Under the pieces are notes generated by a model that was not told the DNA's origin, did not search any database, and was given only the letters and a program-made list of their open reading frames with translations. Made by a program: the position numbers and the translations under genes. From Marinobacter sp. (GTDB lineage Bacteria; Pseudomonadota; Gammaproteobacteria; Pseudomonadales; Oleiphilaceae), in contig JAEPMM010000137.1 in NCBI GenBank assembly GCA_017643965.1, positions 1-8,127 of the forward strand: a DNA stretch of 8,127 bases, read 5' to 3'. How positions within the stretch are numbered: the stretch's first letter is position 1; every line of letters begins with the position of its first letter. This document shows, piece after piece, positions 1-5,860 of this stretch.

Positions 1-400
1 TGCCGGCACGCTCCAGACGGTATTCAATGGCACCAGAACCGAATGCCGTGAACAGTGGCTGATACACCGCTCCGGCACGCAGTGCGCCGGCAATGACCAC
101 CAGCAGCTCCGGACTGCGGGGCAGCAGGCCTGCAACCCGATCGCCTTTTCCAATACCGCGGGACTTGAGGTAGTTGGCAAACCGGGCAGATTGGGCTTTC
201 AGCTCAGCAAAGGTGAGAGCACCGTCGCCACCGCCGTCTTTCTCGTAGTAGAGCGCAACCCGCTGGGGATCATCCGCCCACTTGTCACAGATTTCGTGGC
301 ACACGTTGAGCCCGGATTCCAGGCTTCCATCCAGGATTTCCGCTTCCAGAGCGGCAGCGTCAAAGTTGCTGTAAACCGTTGCGTATTCCGGGAGGCTCAT
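1..400 (-). CDS. AMP-dependent acyl-CoA synthetase, N-terminal part (cut by window edge)
   Basis: The first 133 residues of an AMP-forming acyl-CoA/acetyl-CoA synthetase (ANL superfamily), which activates a carboxylic acid with ATP and joins it to CoA in the cytoplasm. The visible part is the start of the AMP-binding domain. A stretch around residues 62-90 (LTFAELKAQSARFANYL, then RGIGKGDRV) is the usual opening of these enzymes, and residues 117-130 (LFTAFGSGAIEYRLE) match the short/medium-chain acyl-CoA synthetase type. The P-loop and the adenylate motifs lie beyond the left edge, so the substrate cannot be told. I chose the ATG at 398-400 because CAGGAG sits six bases before it. The gene is 108 bases downstream of the racemase homologue on the same strand and has its own promoter, so it is probably a separate unit. 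Confidence 0.88.
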   Translation of the reverse strand, partial: MSLPEYATVYSNFDAAALEAEILDGSLESGLNVCHEICDKWADDPQRVALYYEKDGGGDGALTFAELKAQSARFANYLKSRGIGKGDRVAGLLPRSPELLVVIAGALRAGAVYQPLFTAFGSGAIEYRLERAG

Positions 401-445
401 GACCAGCTCCTGTTGTTGTTATCGTTGAATGCTGGCACTAGGTTT

Positions 446-475
446 AGCATAGGGTTATGTTTACGTAAAGGTAAA
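446..475 (-). promoter_or_regulatory. Sigma70-type promoter of the acyl-CoA synthetase gene
   Basis: On the minus strand TTTACC (470-475) and TATGCT (446-451) are separated by 18 bases, each matching the consensus at 4 of 6 positions. The expected transcript start is about 40 bases before the ATG. Most of the inverted repeat at 459-476 falls between the two boxes. That is where MerR-family activators, which act on promoters with long spacers, usually bind. Confidence 0.5.
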
Positions 476-476
476 C
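459..476. promoter_or_regulatory. Inverted-repeat operator, LiuR-like
   Basis: GTTTAC (459-464) and GTAAAC (471-476) form a perfect inverted repeat with a six-base gap, and a 10-bp palindrome TTTACGTAAA (460-469) overlaps it. Read on the minus strand the core is TTTACCTTTACGTAAA. From memory, this is close to sites of the MerR-family regulator LiuR, which controls branched-chain amino acid and acyl-CoA catabolism genes in gammaproteobacteria. The repeat is seen; the regulator name is inference. Confidence 0.45.
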
Positions 477-508
477 TTTAGGCTATACCGGCCGACAATT
501 AATACCAC

Positions 509-1543
509 TCAGCCGGAGAGGATATGGGTAAGAGAACCGCATTCAACCATCGGGTCATCACAGTTGATCACGATGTCCGAACGCGCAATGACGTAGCCCT
601 TTCCGGTGATATTGTTGTTCACCACCTGATGATTGCCCACCTGCCCGACAGATGTCAGCTCACCGATAAAACCGGTTTCACGGAGTGAGACGGTTTCCAG
701 TTTGTCCCCCGGTTTTATGAGCCCCTCATGGTTCATCAGAGCGAGCCGTGCCGACGTTCCGGTGCCGGTGGTGCTGCGGCAAATCACTCCGGGGTGCACA
801 TAGGTGGCCGAGCGGGAGCGGTAGTAGCCGTCTGCCACCCGCTCCACGGGACCCATGAAATGCAGGAACGGTAAGGCTCCGACATCGCCGAGGGTGTAGT
901 GGGAAAACCCCCGGTCTGCCTGGATTGCCTCCACAATGGCGTGGGCCGTTTCCGCCAGCCTGCGCTCTTCATTGCGGGTCAGACTGAAACCGAGATCGGC
1001 GGCGTCAACCAGCGCGTAAAACCCGCCGCTGTAGGCCACGCTGTAGGTCACTCGCCCCAGCGAGGGCACGTCGATAGACGCCTGGTAGGTATCAATATAG
1101 CTGGGCAGGCCTTCACAGGTGATGGCCTCCACCACGCCATTGTTTACTGTCGCTTCAATCTGGACGAGGCCCGCCGGGGATTCCAGCATGAAATGTTGCC
1201 GGCCTTCCCGCTTGGGTACGATGCCAGCTTCCAGCACCGCGGTTGCTGTACAGATGGTGTTGGAACCGGAGTAGATGGGATACCCCATCACCTCCATGAT
1301 GATGTAACCGGCGGCGGCGCGTGGGTCCGAGGCTGGCACCAGAAGATCCACGGACATTTCCGGGATACCGTAGGGCTCCTCCAGTAACAAGCGCCGCAAG
1401 CCGTCCGCATGGTCACGCAGGTATTCCATCCGGGCACGCACGGTATCGCCGGGCAGCTCCGCAATACCGCCGGTGACAATGCGGCTGACGTCTCCGCCTG
1501 CGTGGGTGTCCATTAACTGCAGGGTCAGTTCCGGTTTCATCAT
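509..1543 (-). CDS. Proline racemase superfamily protein with Ser/Thr in place of the catalytic Cys pair
   Basis: A 344-residue cytoplasmic protein of normal length for the proline racemase superfamily, which includes proline racemase, 4-hydroxyproline 2-epimerase and trans-3-hydroxyproline dehydratase. The N-terminus has the family pattern (MDTHAGGDVSRIVTGG, residues 11-26). At the first catalytic site, where racemases read MCGH, this protein has YSGS with Ser92. At the second, where they read SPCGTGTSA, it has STTGTGTSA with Thr259. Both thiols are therefore missing. Ser at site one is known in some epimerases and Thr at site two in hydroxyproline dehydratases, so a dehydratase or epimerase on a proline-like substrate is possible, but the reaction cannot be assigned. 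The ATG at 1541-1543 is preferred: it overlaps the upstream stop as ATGA and has GGAG five bases before it. A GTG 39 bases upstream would also be open but lies inside the preceding gene. Confidence 0.85.
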   Translation of the reverse strand: MMKPELTLQLMDTHAGGDVSRIVTGGIAELPGDTVRARMEYLRDHADGLRRLLLEEPYGIPEMSVDLLVPASDPRAAAGYIIMEVMGYPIYSGSNTICTATAVLEAGIVPKREGRQHFMLESPAGLVQIEATVNNGVVEAITCEGLPSYIDTYQASIDVPSLGRVTYSVAYSGGFYALVDAADLGFSLTRNEERRLAETAHAIVEAIQADRGFSHYTLGDVGALPFLHFMGPVERVADGYYRSRSATYVHPGVICRSTTGTGTSARLALMNHEGLIKPGDKLETVSLRETGFIGELTSVGQVGNHQVVNNNITGKGYVIARSDIVINCDDPMVECGSLTHILSG

Positions 1544-2682
1544 GGCCTCTCCACTGCGAATAATTTGCCGTGCTCTTGCCACTGACTGTCGGGAACAATC
1601 ACGATCTTGCCAAGAAAATTGCTCGCCCGGTTCATAAAGTACTCTTCCGCACGGTGCAGATCGGACAACGCGAACGCGCCATGCAGCACGGGTTTCAGTT
1701 GCCCTTCACGAATCCACGCCACCAGTTGCCCGGCTTCTTCACGGGTGCCATGGGACACCCCGAAAATCTGCACCTGGTACAGGTAGATGCGGGTCCACAG
1801 GATTTCACTGATGTTGCCGCCACTGGCGCCGGCGATGCTCAAGCGGGGATAGGAGCTGCGGGCGTTCATGTCGAAGATCATGGCGTCGATAAAGATGTCG
1901 GTCATCTCACCACCGACCAGATCCATCACCGCATCAAAAGGCTTACCACCGGTTTTGGCCTTGGCCCGGTCCACGAACGTGGCCATGTCTGAACGGTCGA
2001 GCACGGCCTCCGCACCCAGCGCCAGCAACGCATCGGACTTGTCCTGCTGGCTCAGCGCATAGGGAATGGCCCCCATAATGCGGCACAACTGGATCAGCGC
2101 GGTGCCTACGCCGCCGCTGGCCCCGGTGACCAGTACCCGCTCACCGGCGGAGATGCCGGCCGAGGTCAGCATGTGCATGGCGGTCTGGTAGGAGCACATG
2201 CCCATGGCGGCCACTTCGGCGTCCGACAGCTCGGGGTTGGGTATGTGATGAAACTGCTCTGCGGGTAGCGCGGCGTACTCGGCGTAGCCGCCGTCGGCGC
2301 CATGGCCGTAATAGTCGGGTGTCAGGTTGATGTCGCGGCGTTCGTTGGCGTAGATGTTGAAGTCCAGCAACCCACGCTCGCCGAGGCGGCTCTCACTCAC
2401 CCCTTCACCCACGGCCACCACACGGCCCGCGATATCCGCTCCCTGAATCCGGGGGAACCGCAGCGTGGGCTCTCCGCCCATCTGGAAAGACTGCATTTCG
2501 CCTTTTTTGGTGGGGTATAAACCTTCCCGGGCTTTGCGATCGGTGTTGTTCTTGGCGGTTGCGGTCACCTGAACCAGCACCTCGCCGGGGCCGGGTGATG
2601 GCGTGGCCACGTCCCGGTACTGCAACCGGTCGATACCACCATAACCGGTGAGCACCATGGCCTTCATGGACTTCGGGATCAT
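1540..2682 (-). CDS. Zinc-less medium-chain dehydrogenase/reductase (quinone oxidoreductase-like)
   Basis: A 380-residue NAD(P)H-dependent oxidoreductase of the MDR superfamily. Residues 30-140 form the GroES-like catalytic domain (PGEVLVQVTATAKNNTDRK, then FPRIQGADIAGRVVAVGEG). The Rossmann domain follows, with the nucleotide loop GASGGVG at 187-193, and the chain ends in the usual segment GQLKPVLHGAFALSDLHRAEEY. The catalytic-zinc Cys and the GHE motif of alcohol dehydrogenases are absent (NNTD and QGAD stand there), so it belongs to the zinc-independent quinone reductase/enoyl reductase branch. The substrate is unknown. The ATG at 2680-2682 has GGAGG ten bases upstream; a second in-frame ATG lies at residue 6. 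The stop overlaps the racemase-homologue start (ATGA), so the two are translationally coupled and probably work on the same pathway. Confidence 0.88.
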   Translation of the reverse strand: MIPKSMKAMVLTGYGGIDRLQYRDVATPSPGPGEVLVQVTATAKNNTDRKAREGLYPTKKGEMQSFQMGGEPTLRFPRIQGADIAGRVVAVGEGVSESRLGERGLLDFNIYANERRDINLTPDYYGHGADGGYAEYAALPAEQFHHIPNPELSDAEVAAMGMCSYQTAMHMLTSAGISAGERVLVTGASGGVGTALIQLCRIMGAIPYALSQQDKSDALLALGAEAVLDRSDMATFVDRAKAKTGGKPFDAVMDLVGGEMTDIFIDAMIFDMNARSSYPRLSIAGASGGNISEILWTRIYLYQVQIFGVSHGTREEAGQLVAWIREGQLKPVLHGAFALSDLHRAEEYFMNRASNFLGKIVIVPDSQWQEHGKLFAVERP

Positions 2683-2725
2683 CGGCGGTGATCCTCCGTA
2701 ATCGCTGAGTGAGAGATATCACGTC

Positions 2726-2754
2726 AGCATAGGAAAGAATACCGCCACTGTCAG
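2726..2754 (-). promoter_or_regulatory. Sigma70 promoter of the oxidoreductase-racemase operon
   Basis: On the minus strand CTGACA (2749-2754, 5 of 6 to the consensus) and TATGCT (2726-2731) are exactly 17 bases apart. The expected transcript start lies near 2719, giving a leader of about 37 bases that carries the GGAGG site. It lies in the 89-base gap behind the permease gene. I see no clear T-tailed terminator in that gap, so read-through from the permease is also possible. Confidence 0.6.
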
Positions 2755-2771
2755 GGAATGCGGTCCGCGCC

Positions 2772-3878
2772 TCAGCGGGCGATGACCCGGTACACCGGTT
2801 GCAATCGGGGGATCTGTTTCAGAACCACCTGAATGACCGTCATCAGAGGTACCGCCAACAGCACGCCTACCGGCCCCCACAGCCAGCCCCAGAAAAAGAT
2901 GGACACAAAAATCACCACCGGATTGATCGCCATACGGAAGCCGTGAATCCAGGGCTCAATGAAGAAACCGACGAGCGTGGTCAGCGCCAGATAGCCGAGG
3001 GGCGCGATGGCCATCATCCACAACGCATCCAGACTGATGGCAGACACCACCGCCAGCAGGGCAATGGTGAGAATCACCCCGAGATAGGGAATGAAGCGCG
3101 CCAGGGCAGCCACGATACCCCATACCGCCGGGTCCGGTAGCCCCACCGCCCAACTCATCAGCCCGGTGGTGACACCGACCACCAGATTGCTCAGGCCGAG
3201 AACCCCAAGGTATTGCGCGATCTGGCTCTGGGAATCGTGGGTGATGCGAAGCGCGGTTTTGCGTTGGGAGCGGGGTAACTGCTTGACCAGATTGCGGATC
3301 AGGCGGTCGCCCCCCACCAGCAGGAAATAGGTCAGGGCAAGGGCGAGCGCTAACCCGGCCACACCATTGCGCGCCTTGCTCATCAGCTGGCTTCGCCAGG
3401 ATTCGGTTTGCATCACAACGGTGGTGGGTTTTTCCGCCTCTTCCTCTTCTGACAGACCCTCAACAGACTTTTCCACTTCCTTGGCGGATTCCGTCACCCG
3501 GTCGATCTGTTGCTTGAAACTGCTTTCCCCCACCAGCAAACGCGAGATTCCCTGGGGCGCTTTCTCCGCCCACTCAATGGCTGGCATGGCAACGGCAACG
3601 CCCACCCCGACGATACCGGCCAACACCATCAGCACCAGAAACAGCGAGCTGACCATGCGCGGCACGCGCCATTTGATGTAGGCCTTTTTGACCAACGGTG
3701 CCAGCAACAGGCTGGTCAACACCGCCAGGATGATTGGCAGGACAATCTGATGAGCCAGGTAGAGGGTGTAAAGAACACCCAGCACGAACAGCCCATGGAT
3801 AGGCGTCGACAGGTCGGAAGAGAACAGTGGACGTTTGTTATCTTCTGCCGGATCGTGCTGGCTGGAGTGGTCGTCCAT
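2772..3878 (-). CDS. AI-2E family transporter (TqsA/PerM-like permease)
   Basis: A 368-residue inner-membrane protein of the AI-2E transporter family, whose members include TqsA (autoinducer-2 export) and PerM/YhhT-like permeases; some relatives act as ion antiporters. Hydrophobic segments lie at about 27-66, 76-100, 172-190, 222-245, 250-283, 285-306 and 320-352. Family signatures are RFIPYLGVILT (261-271), the IEPWIHG...NP region (307-320) and WGPVGVLLAVP (334-344). Between the third and fourth segments there is a charged soluble stretch (about 104-170) with an acidic run, EEEEAE (144-149). The substrate cannot be read from sequence, so a role in quorum signalling should not be assumed. The ATG at 3876-3878 has only a weak AGGG site. 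An intrinsic terminator lies just 23 bases upstream of this start. Confidence 0.9.
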   Translation of the reverse strand: MDDHSSQHDPAEDNKRPLFSSDLSTPIHGLFVLGVLYTLYLAHQIVLPIILAVLTSLLLAPLVKKAYIKWRVPRMVSSLFLVLMVLAGIVGVGVAVAMPAIEWAEKAPQGISRLLVGESSFKQQIDRVTESAKEVEKSVEGLSEEEEAEKPTTVVMQTESWRSQLMSKARNGVAGLALALALTYFLLVGGDRLIRNLVKQLPRSQRKTALRITHDSQSQIAQYLGVLGLSNLVVGVTTGLMSWAVGLPDPAVWGIVAALARFIPYLGVILTIALLAVVSAISLDALWMMAIAPLGYLALTTLVGFFIEPWIHGFRMAINPVVIFVSIFFWGWLWGPVGVLLAVPLMTVIQVVLKQIPRLQPVYRVIAR

Positions 3879-3900
3879 GAAAAGCCCTGGTTACGTGTCA

Positions 3901-3930
3901 GAAAACCGACCCGGACAATCCCGGGCCGGC
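3901..3930 (-). terminator. Intrinsic terminator between the DUF3592-like gene and the permease gene
   Basis: Read on the minus strand, CCGGCCCGG (3921-3929) pairs with CCGGGTCGG (3906-3914) around the loop GATTGT. This gives a nine-pair GC-rich stem with one G-U pair, followed at once by TTTTC. This is the normal form of a Rho-independent terminator for transcripts coming from the DUF3592-like gene. It lies only 23 bases before the permease ATG, which leaves no room for a full promoter after it. Confidence 0.6.
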
Positions 3931-3949
3931 ACATAAAGCGGCCAGTCTA

Positions 3950-3973
3950 CCCTGCCCAGTGCAGGGCTGCACT
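3950..3973. repeat. Two overlapping, mutually exclusive hairpins
   Basis: CCCTGC (3950-3955) can pair with GCAGGG (3961-3966), and AGTGCA (3958-3963) can pair with TGCACT (3968-3973). The two stems share bases, so only one can form at a time. They lie about 20 bases ahead (minus-strand direction) of the terminator upstream of the permease gene. The rest of the 144-base gap shows no clear promoter. Confidence 0.35.
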
Positions 3974-4022
3974 ACCACGTGAATTACGGGGGCTTAACGC
4001 CTATCGTGATTGCAAGGGGCGA

Positions 4023-4721
4023 TTAACCCGACAGTTTCGGCAAAAACGACGTATCGACCCAGTAACGCCTCGGATTGGCCGGGTCGATATACACCGGGAT
4101 CGAATCTGTCTGTATGTGCTGGGTGGGATCAAACCAGAGGTTATCACTTCTGAACACGTGGACATCCGACGTGGCGGGATGTTGCCACTGGCAAACGATC
4201 TGAAAAGGACTGCGACCGTTCATCACCAGCCCGGTATTCTGTTCGACGCGCTGGTACCTGCCCTGCACCAACTGCCCGGATTGACGCAGCTTTTTTGCCT
4301 TACCGTTTCTGAGCGCCGGCACCATAAACATACCCGCACCGACCAGGAAAAAGACTGAGCCAATGCCGCCAACAATGAGTGCCATACCCCACAGCGAGAA
4401 AAAGCCGTCGATACGGGCCGACTCCGGCTCACCGGGCGTGAACAGCACGCGAACGCTCTCGCCACGAGCATAACTGGCGGGATTACTGCCGCTGGAGGAC
4501 TGAAACTCCACTGACCTTCCCTGCTCATCCTCAAATCGGACCACCGGATAATAGGTACCGGAGTCGCTGGATCGGGAATAGATCAGATCTGTGACAACGC
4601 CAGGCTTGGCGGTTGCCGTTTCGAGGAACGTCGAGGTGCTTTGGAAGGAGAAAGAAGCGCCGGCGAGCATGCCGAGGCCAATCAGCGTAAAGATCACCCG
4701 CAGGGTGTTGAACGTTTTCAT
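4023..4721 (-). CDS. DUF3592-like two-TM membrane protein with duplicated soluble domain
   Basis: A 232-residue membrane protein of unknown function. A transmembrane segment at about 7-26 is followed by a DUF3592-type domain at about 40-104 with the family pattern GTYYPVVRFEDEQGRSVEF and, near its end, VRVLFTPGEPESARID. A second membrane segment lies at about 109-137, and a second soluble part at about 150-223 appears to repeat the same layout (LVQGRYQRVE ... SIPVYIDPANPRRYWVD). With an N-in start the first domain would face the periplasm and the second the cytoplasm. I chose the ATG at 4719-4721 because AAGGAA lies just upstream. A GTG 57 bases earlier is open but sits where transcription should begin, after the TATAAT box. 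The transcript probably ends at the terminator at 3901-3930. Confidence 0.75.
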   Translation of the reverse strand: MKTFNTLRVIFTLIGLGMLAGASFSFQSTSTFLETATAKPGVVTDLIYSRSSDSGTYYPVVRFEDEQGRSVEFQSSSGSNPASYARGESVRVLFTPGEPESARIDGFFSLWGMALIVGGIGSVFFLVGAGMFMVPALRNGKAKKLRQSGQLVQGRYQRVEQNTGLVMNGRSPFQIVCQWQHPATSDVHVFRSDNLWFDPTQHIQTDSIPVYIDPANPRRYWVDTSFLPKLSG

Positions 4722-4748
4722 ATCAGTTCCTTTGATGGTTGTTTCCGT

Positions 4749-4773
4749 GCCCGAGAACGGCCTGTTTTCGGGC
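4749..4773 (-). other. Hairpin at the 5' end of the DUF3592-like transcript
   Basis: GCCCGA (4768-4773 on the minus strand) can pair with TCGGGC (4749-4754), and a short inner helix can form next to it. If transcription starts near 4774, this hairpin would be the first structure in the RNA, about 27 bases before the start codon. It could protect the 5' end, or it may have no function. Confidence 0.3.
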
Positions 4774-4780
4774 AGCACGA

Positions 4781-4808
4781 ATTATACGGAGATTTGCAGT
4801 TGTTAGAA
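4781..4808 (-). promoter_or_regulatory. Promoter of the DUF3592-like gene
   Basis: A perfect TATAAT box lies on the minus strand at 4781-4786. The best -35 element, TTCTAA (4803-4808) at 16 bases, is weak, so activator help is possible. It is back to back with the plus-strand promoter at 4839-4867. Confidence 0.45.
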
Positions 4809-4838
4809 GGTGCTTGTTCACACCTCGACCGGGTCGGC

Positions 4839-4867
4839 TTGGCCCTGTTCAACGGGACAGGTAGAAT
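4839..4867 (+). promoter_or_regulatory. Promoter of the plus-strand SUMF1 lipoprotein gene
   Basis: TTGGCC (4839-4844) and TAGAAT (4862-4867, 5 of 6) are 17 bases apart. The expected transcript start near 4874 is about 29 bases before the ATG at 4903. It would exclude the upstream open GTG at 4810. The lipoprotein thus has its own promoter, independent of any effector gene. Confidence 0.55.
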
Positions 4868-4902
4868 GCCCCCCAACTTCAAATGTCACTCAATGGACTG
4901 AA

Positions 4903-5778
4903 ATGACAATGATTGCCTCCCATACCCCGAAATCCCTGATACTCGCTTCTTCTCTGACGTTCCTGTCTGGCTGTGACGCCATCAACGATTGGTACGCCAT
5001 GGAAATGGTCGAGCGCAACATGGACAACATGGTGTTCGTTGAAGGCGGCGAGTTCCTGATGGGTAACCCGGGTGGTTGGGCCATGGGGGCTGACACCGTA
5101 CCGGCTCATGAGGTGGTGCTGGATGACTTCTATATCCAGAAGTACGAGGTAACCCAGGGAGATTTTGAGGTTTTTGTAGAAGCTTCAGGGCATGTGATAA
5201 AAGCCCGGGGCTATGAGGAGGACAAAGGCCGATATACAGAACGATTCGCCGAGGAACTGCCCGCCGTCGTGTCTTGGCTGGATGCCAAGGCTTTCTGTTT
5301 GTGGCTGGGTGAACAATCCGACCGGGATGTGGACTTGCCGACGGAGGCTCAGTGGGAATATGCCGCCCGCTCAGGTGGTCAACCTTATCGTCACGCTACC
5401 GACAACGGCAAACTGTACCCGGGGCAAAACATCAGCCGTGCCAATGACCCAGCTCTGGCACTTCACGGCAACGGCCATGATATTCCCGAACCGCCCGGCC
5501 TATATCCACCCAACCCCTTGGGGTTATATGACATGTCGGCCAACGTGAGTGAATGGGTTAACGACTATTACCAGCCTGATTATTATCAGCACTCGGAACG
5601 GGTCAACCCGAAAGGACCGGAAACAGGCGAGCAGAGTCGACTTTTTGGCGAACCTCAAAGGGTCAGGCGCGGAGCTACCTTCGAAGTTCCCCTTGTAAGT
5701 AGCTCTACTGTCATTCGATCGAGGCTTGCCCAATCGCTCGCCCCCCTTAATGGCGGGTTCCGCTGTGCGGCGGATTGA
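4903..5778 (+). CDS. SUMF1/FGE-fold lipoprotein, second copy
   Basis: A 291-residue predicted lipoprotein with a formylglycine-generating-enzyme (SUMF1) domain. The signal peptide ends in the lipobox LSGC with Cys24; the next residue is Asp, which in E. coli keeps lipoproteins in the inner membrane. The domain starts at MVFVEGGEFLMGN (43-55) and contains KYEVTQGDF, LPTEAQWEYAAR (145-156), YPPNPLGLYDM (201-211) and the final GFRCAAD. Cys132 and Cys288 sit where human FGE has the Cys218-Cys365 disulfide. The catalytic Cys pair (CHRSYC in human FGE) is absent, so no formylglycine formation is expected. No sulfatase gene is nearby. It is related to the minus-strand lipoprotein that follows it, and the two converge. 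I infer a periplasmic binding or immunity-like role. The start is the ATG at 4903; another ATG at 4909 is possible, and the ribosome site is weak. Confidence 0.82.
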   Translation: MTMIASHTPKSLILASSLTFLSGCDAINDWYAMEMVERNMDNMVFVEGGEFLMGNPGGWAMGADTVPAHEVVLDDFYIQKYEVTQGDFEVFVEASGHVIKARGYEEDKGRYTERFAEELPAVVSWLDAKAFCLWLGEQSDRDVDLPTEAQWEYAARSGGQPYRHATDNGKLYPGQNISRANDPALALHGNGHDIPEPPGLYPPNPLGLYDMSANVSEWVNDYYQPDYYQHSERVNPKGPETGEQSRLFGEPQRVRRGATFEVPLVSSSTVIRSRLAQSLAPLNGGFRCAAD

Positions 5779-5860
5779 CCATCAATGCCGGCCATCGTCA
5801 GTTGGATAGCCGGGAAAGCGTCGTACGTTAAGGCAGAGCATTTCCGCCCAGACCATCAAT
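5777..5860. repeat. 10-bp direct repeat bounding the convergent gap
   Basis: GACCATCAAT occurs at 5777-5786 and again at 5851-5860, each overlapping the end of one of the two converging lipoprotein genes. It could be a small scar of rearrangement or chance. A weak hairpin (CCGGC 5788-5792 with GCCGG 5809-5813, 16-base loop) lies between them and has no T-run, so I do not call a terminator in this gap. Confidence 0.3.

Noticed and set aside
899..1387. A 162-codon open frame on the plus strand
   Set aside because: It lies wholly antisense to the racemase homologue, which has clear family motifs.
2772..3878. Quorum-sensing autoinducer-2 exporter (TqsA) as a firm call
   Set aside because: The family is broad with several transport functions, and no luxS, lsr or other quorum-sensing gene lies in the window.
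3510..4358. A 282-codon open frame on the plus strand
   Set aside because: It runs antisense across the permease and the DUF3592-like gene, is rich in His, Arg and Gln in the manner of a GC-rich shadow frame, and has no recognisable domain.
4903..5778. Active formylglycine-generating enzyme for sulfatase maturation
   Set aside because: The catalytic cysteine pair is missing and no sulfatase gene is present.
5788..5813. Bidirectional terminator between the convergent genes
   Set aside because: The stem is short with a 16-base loop and there is no T-run on either strand.
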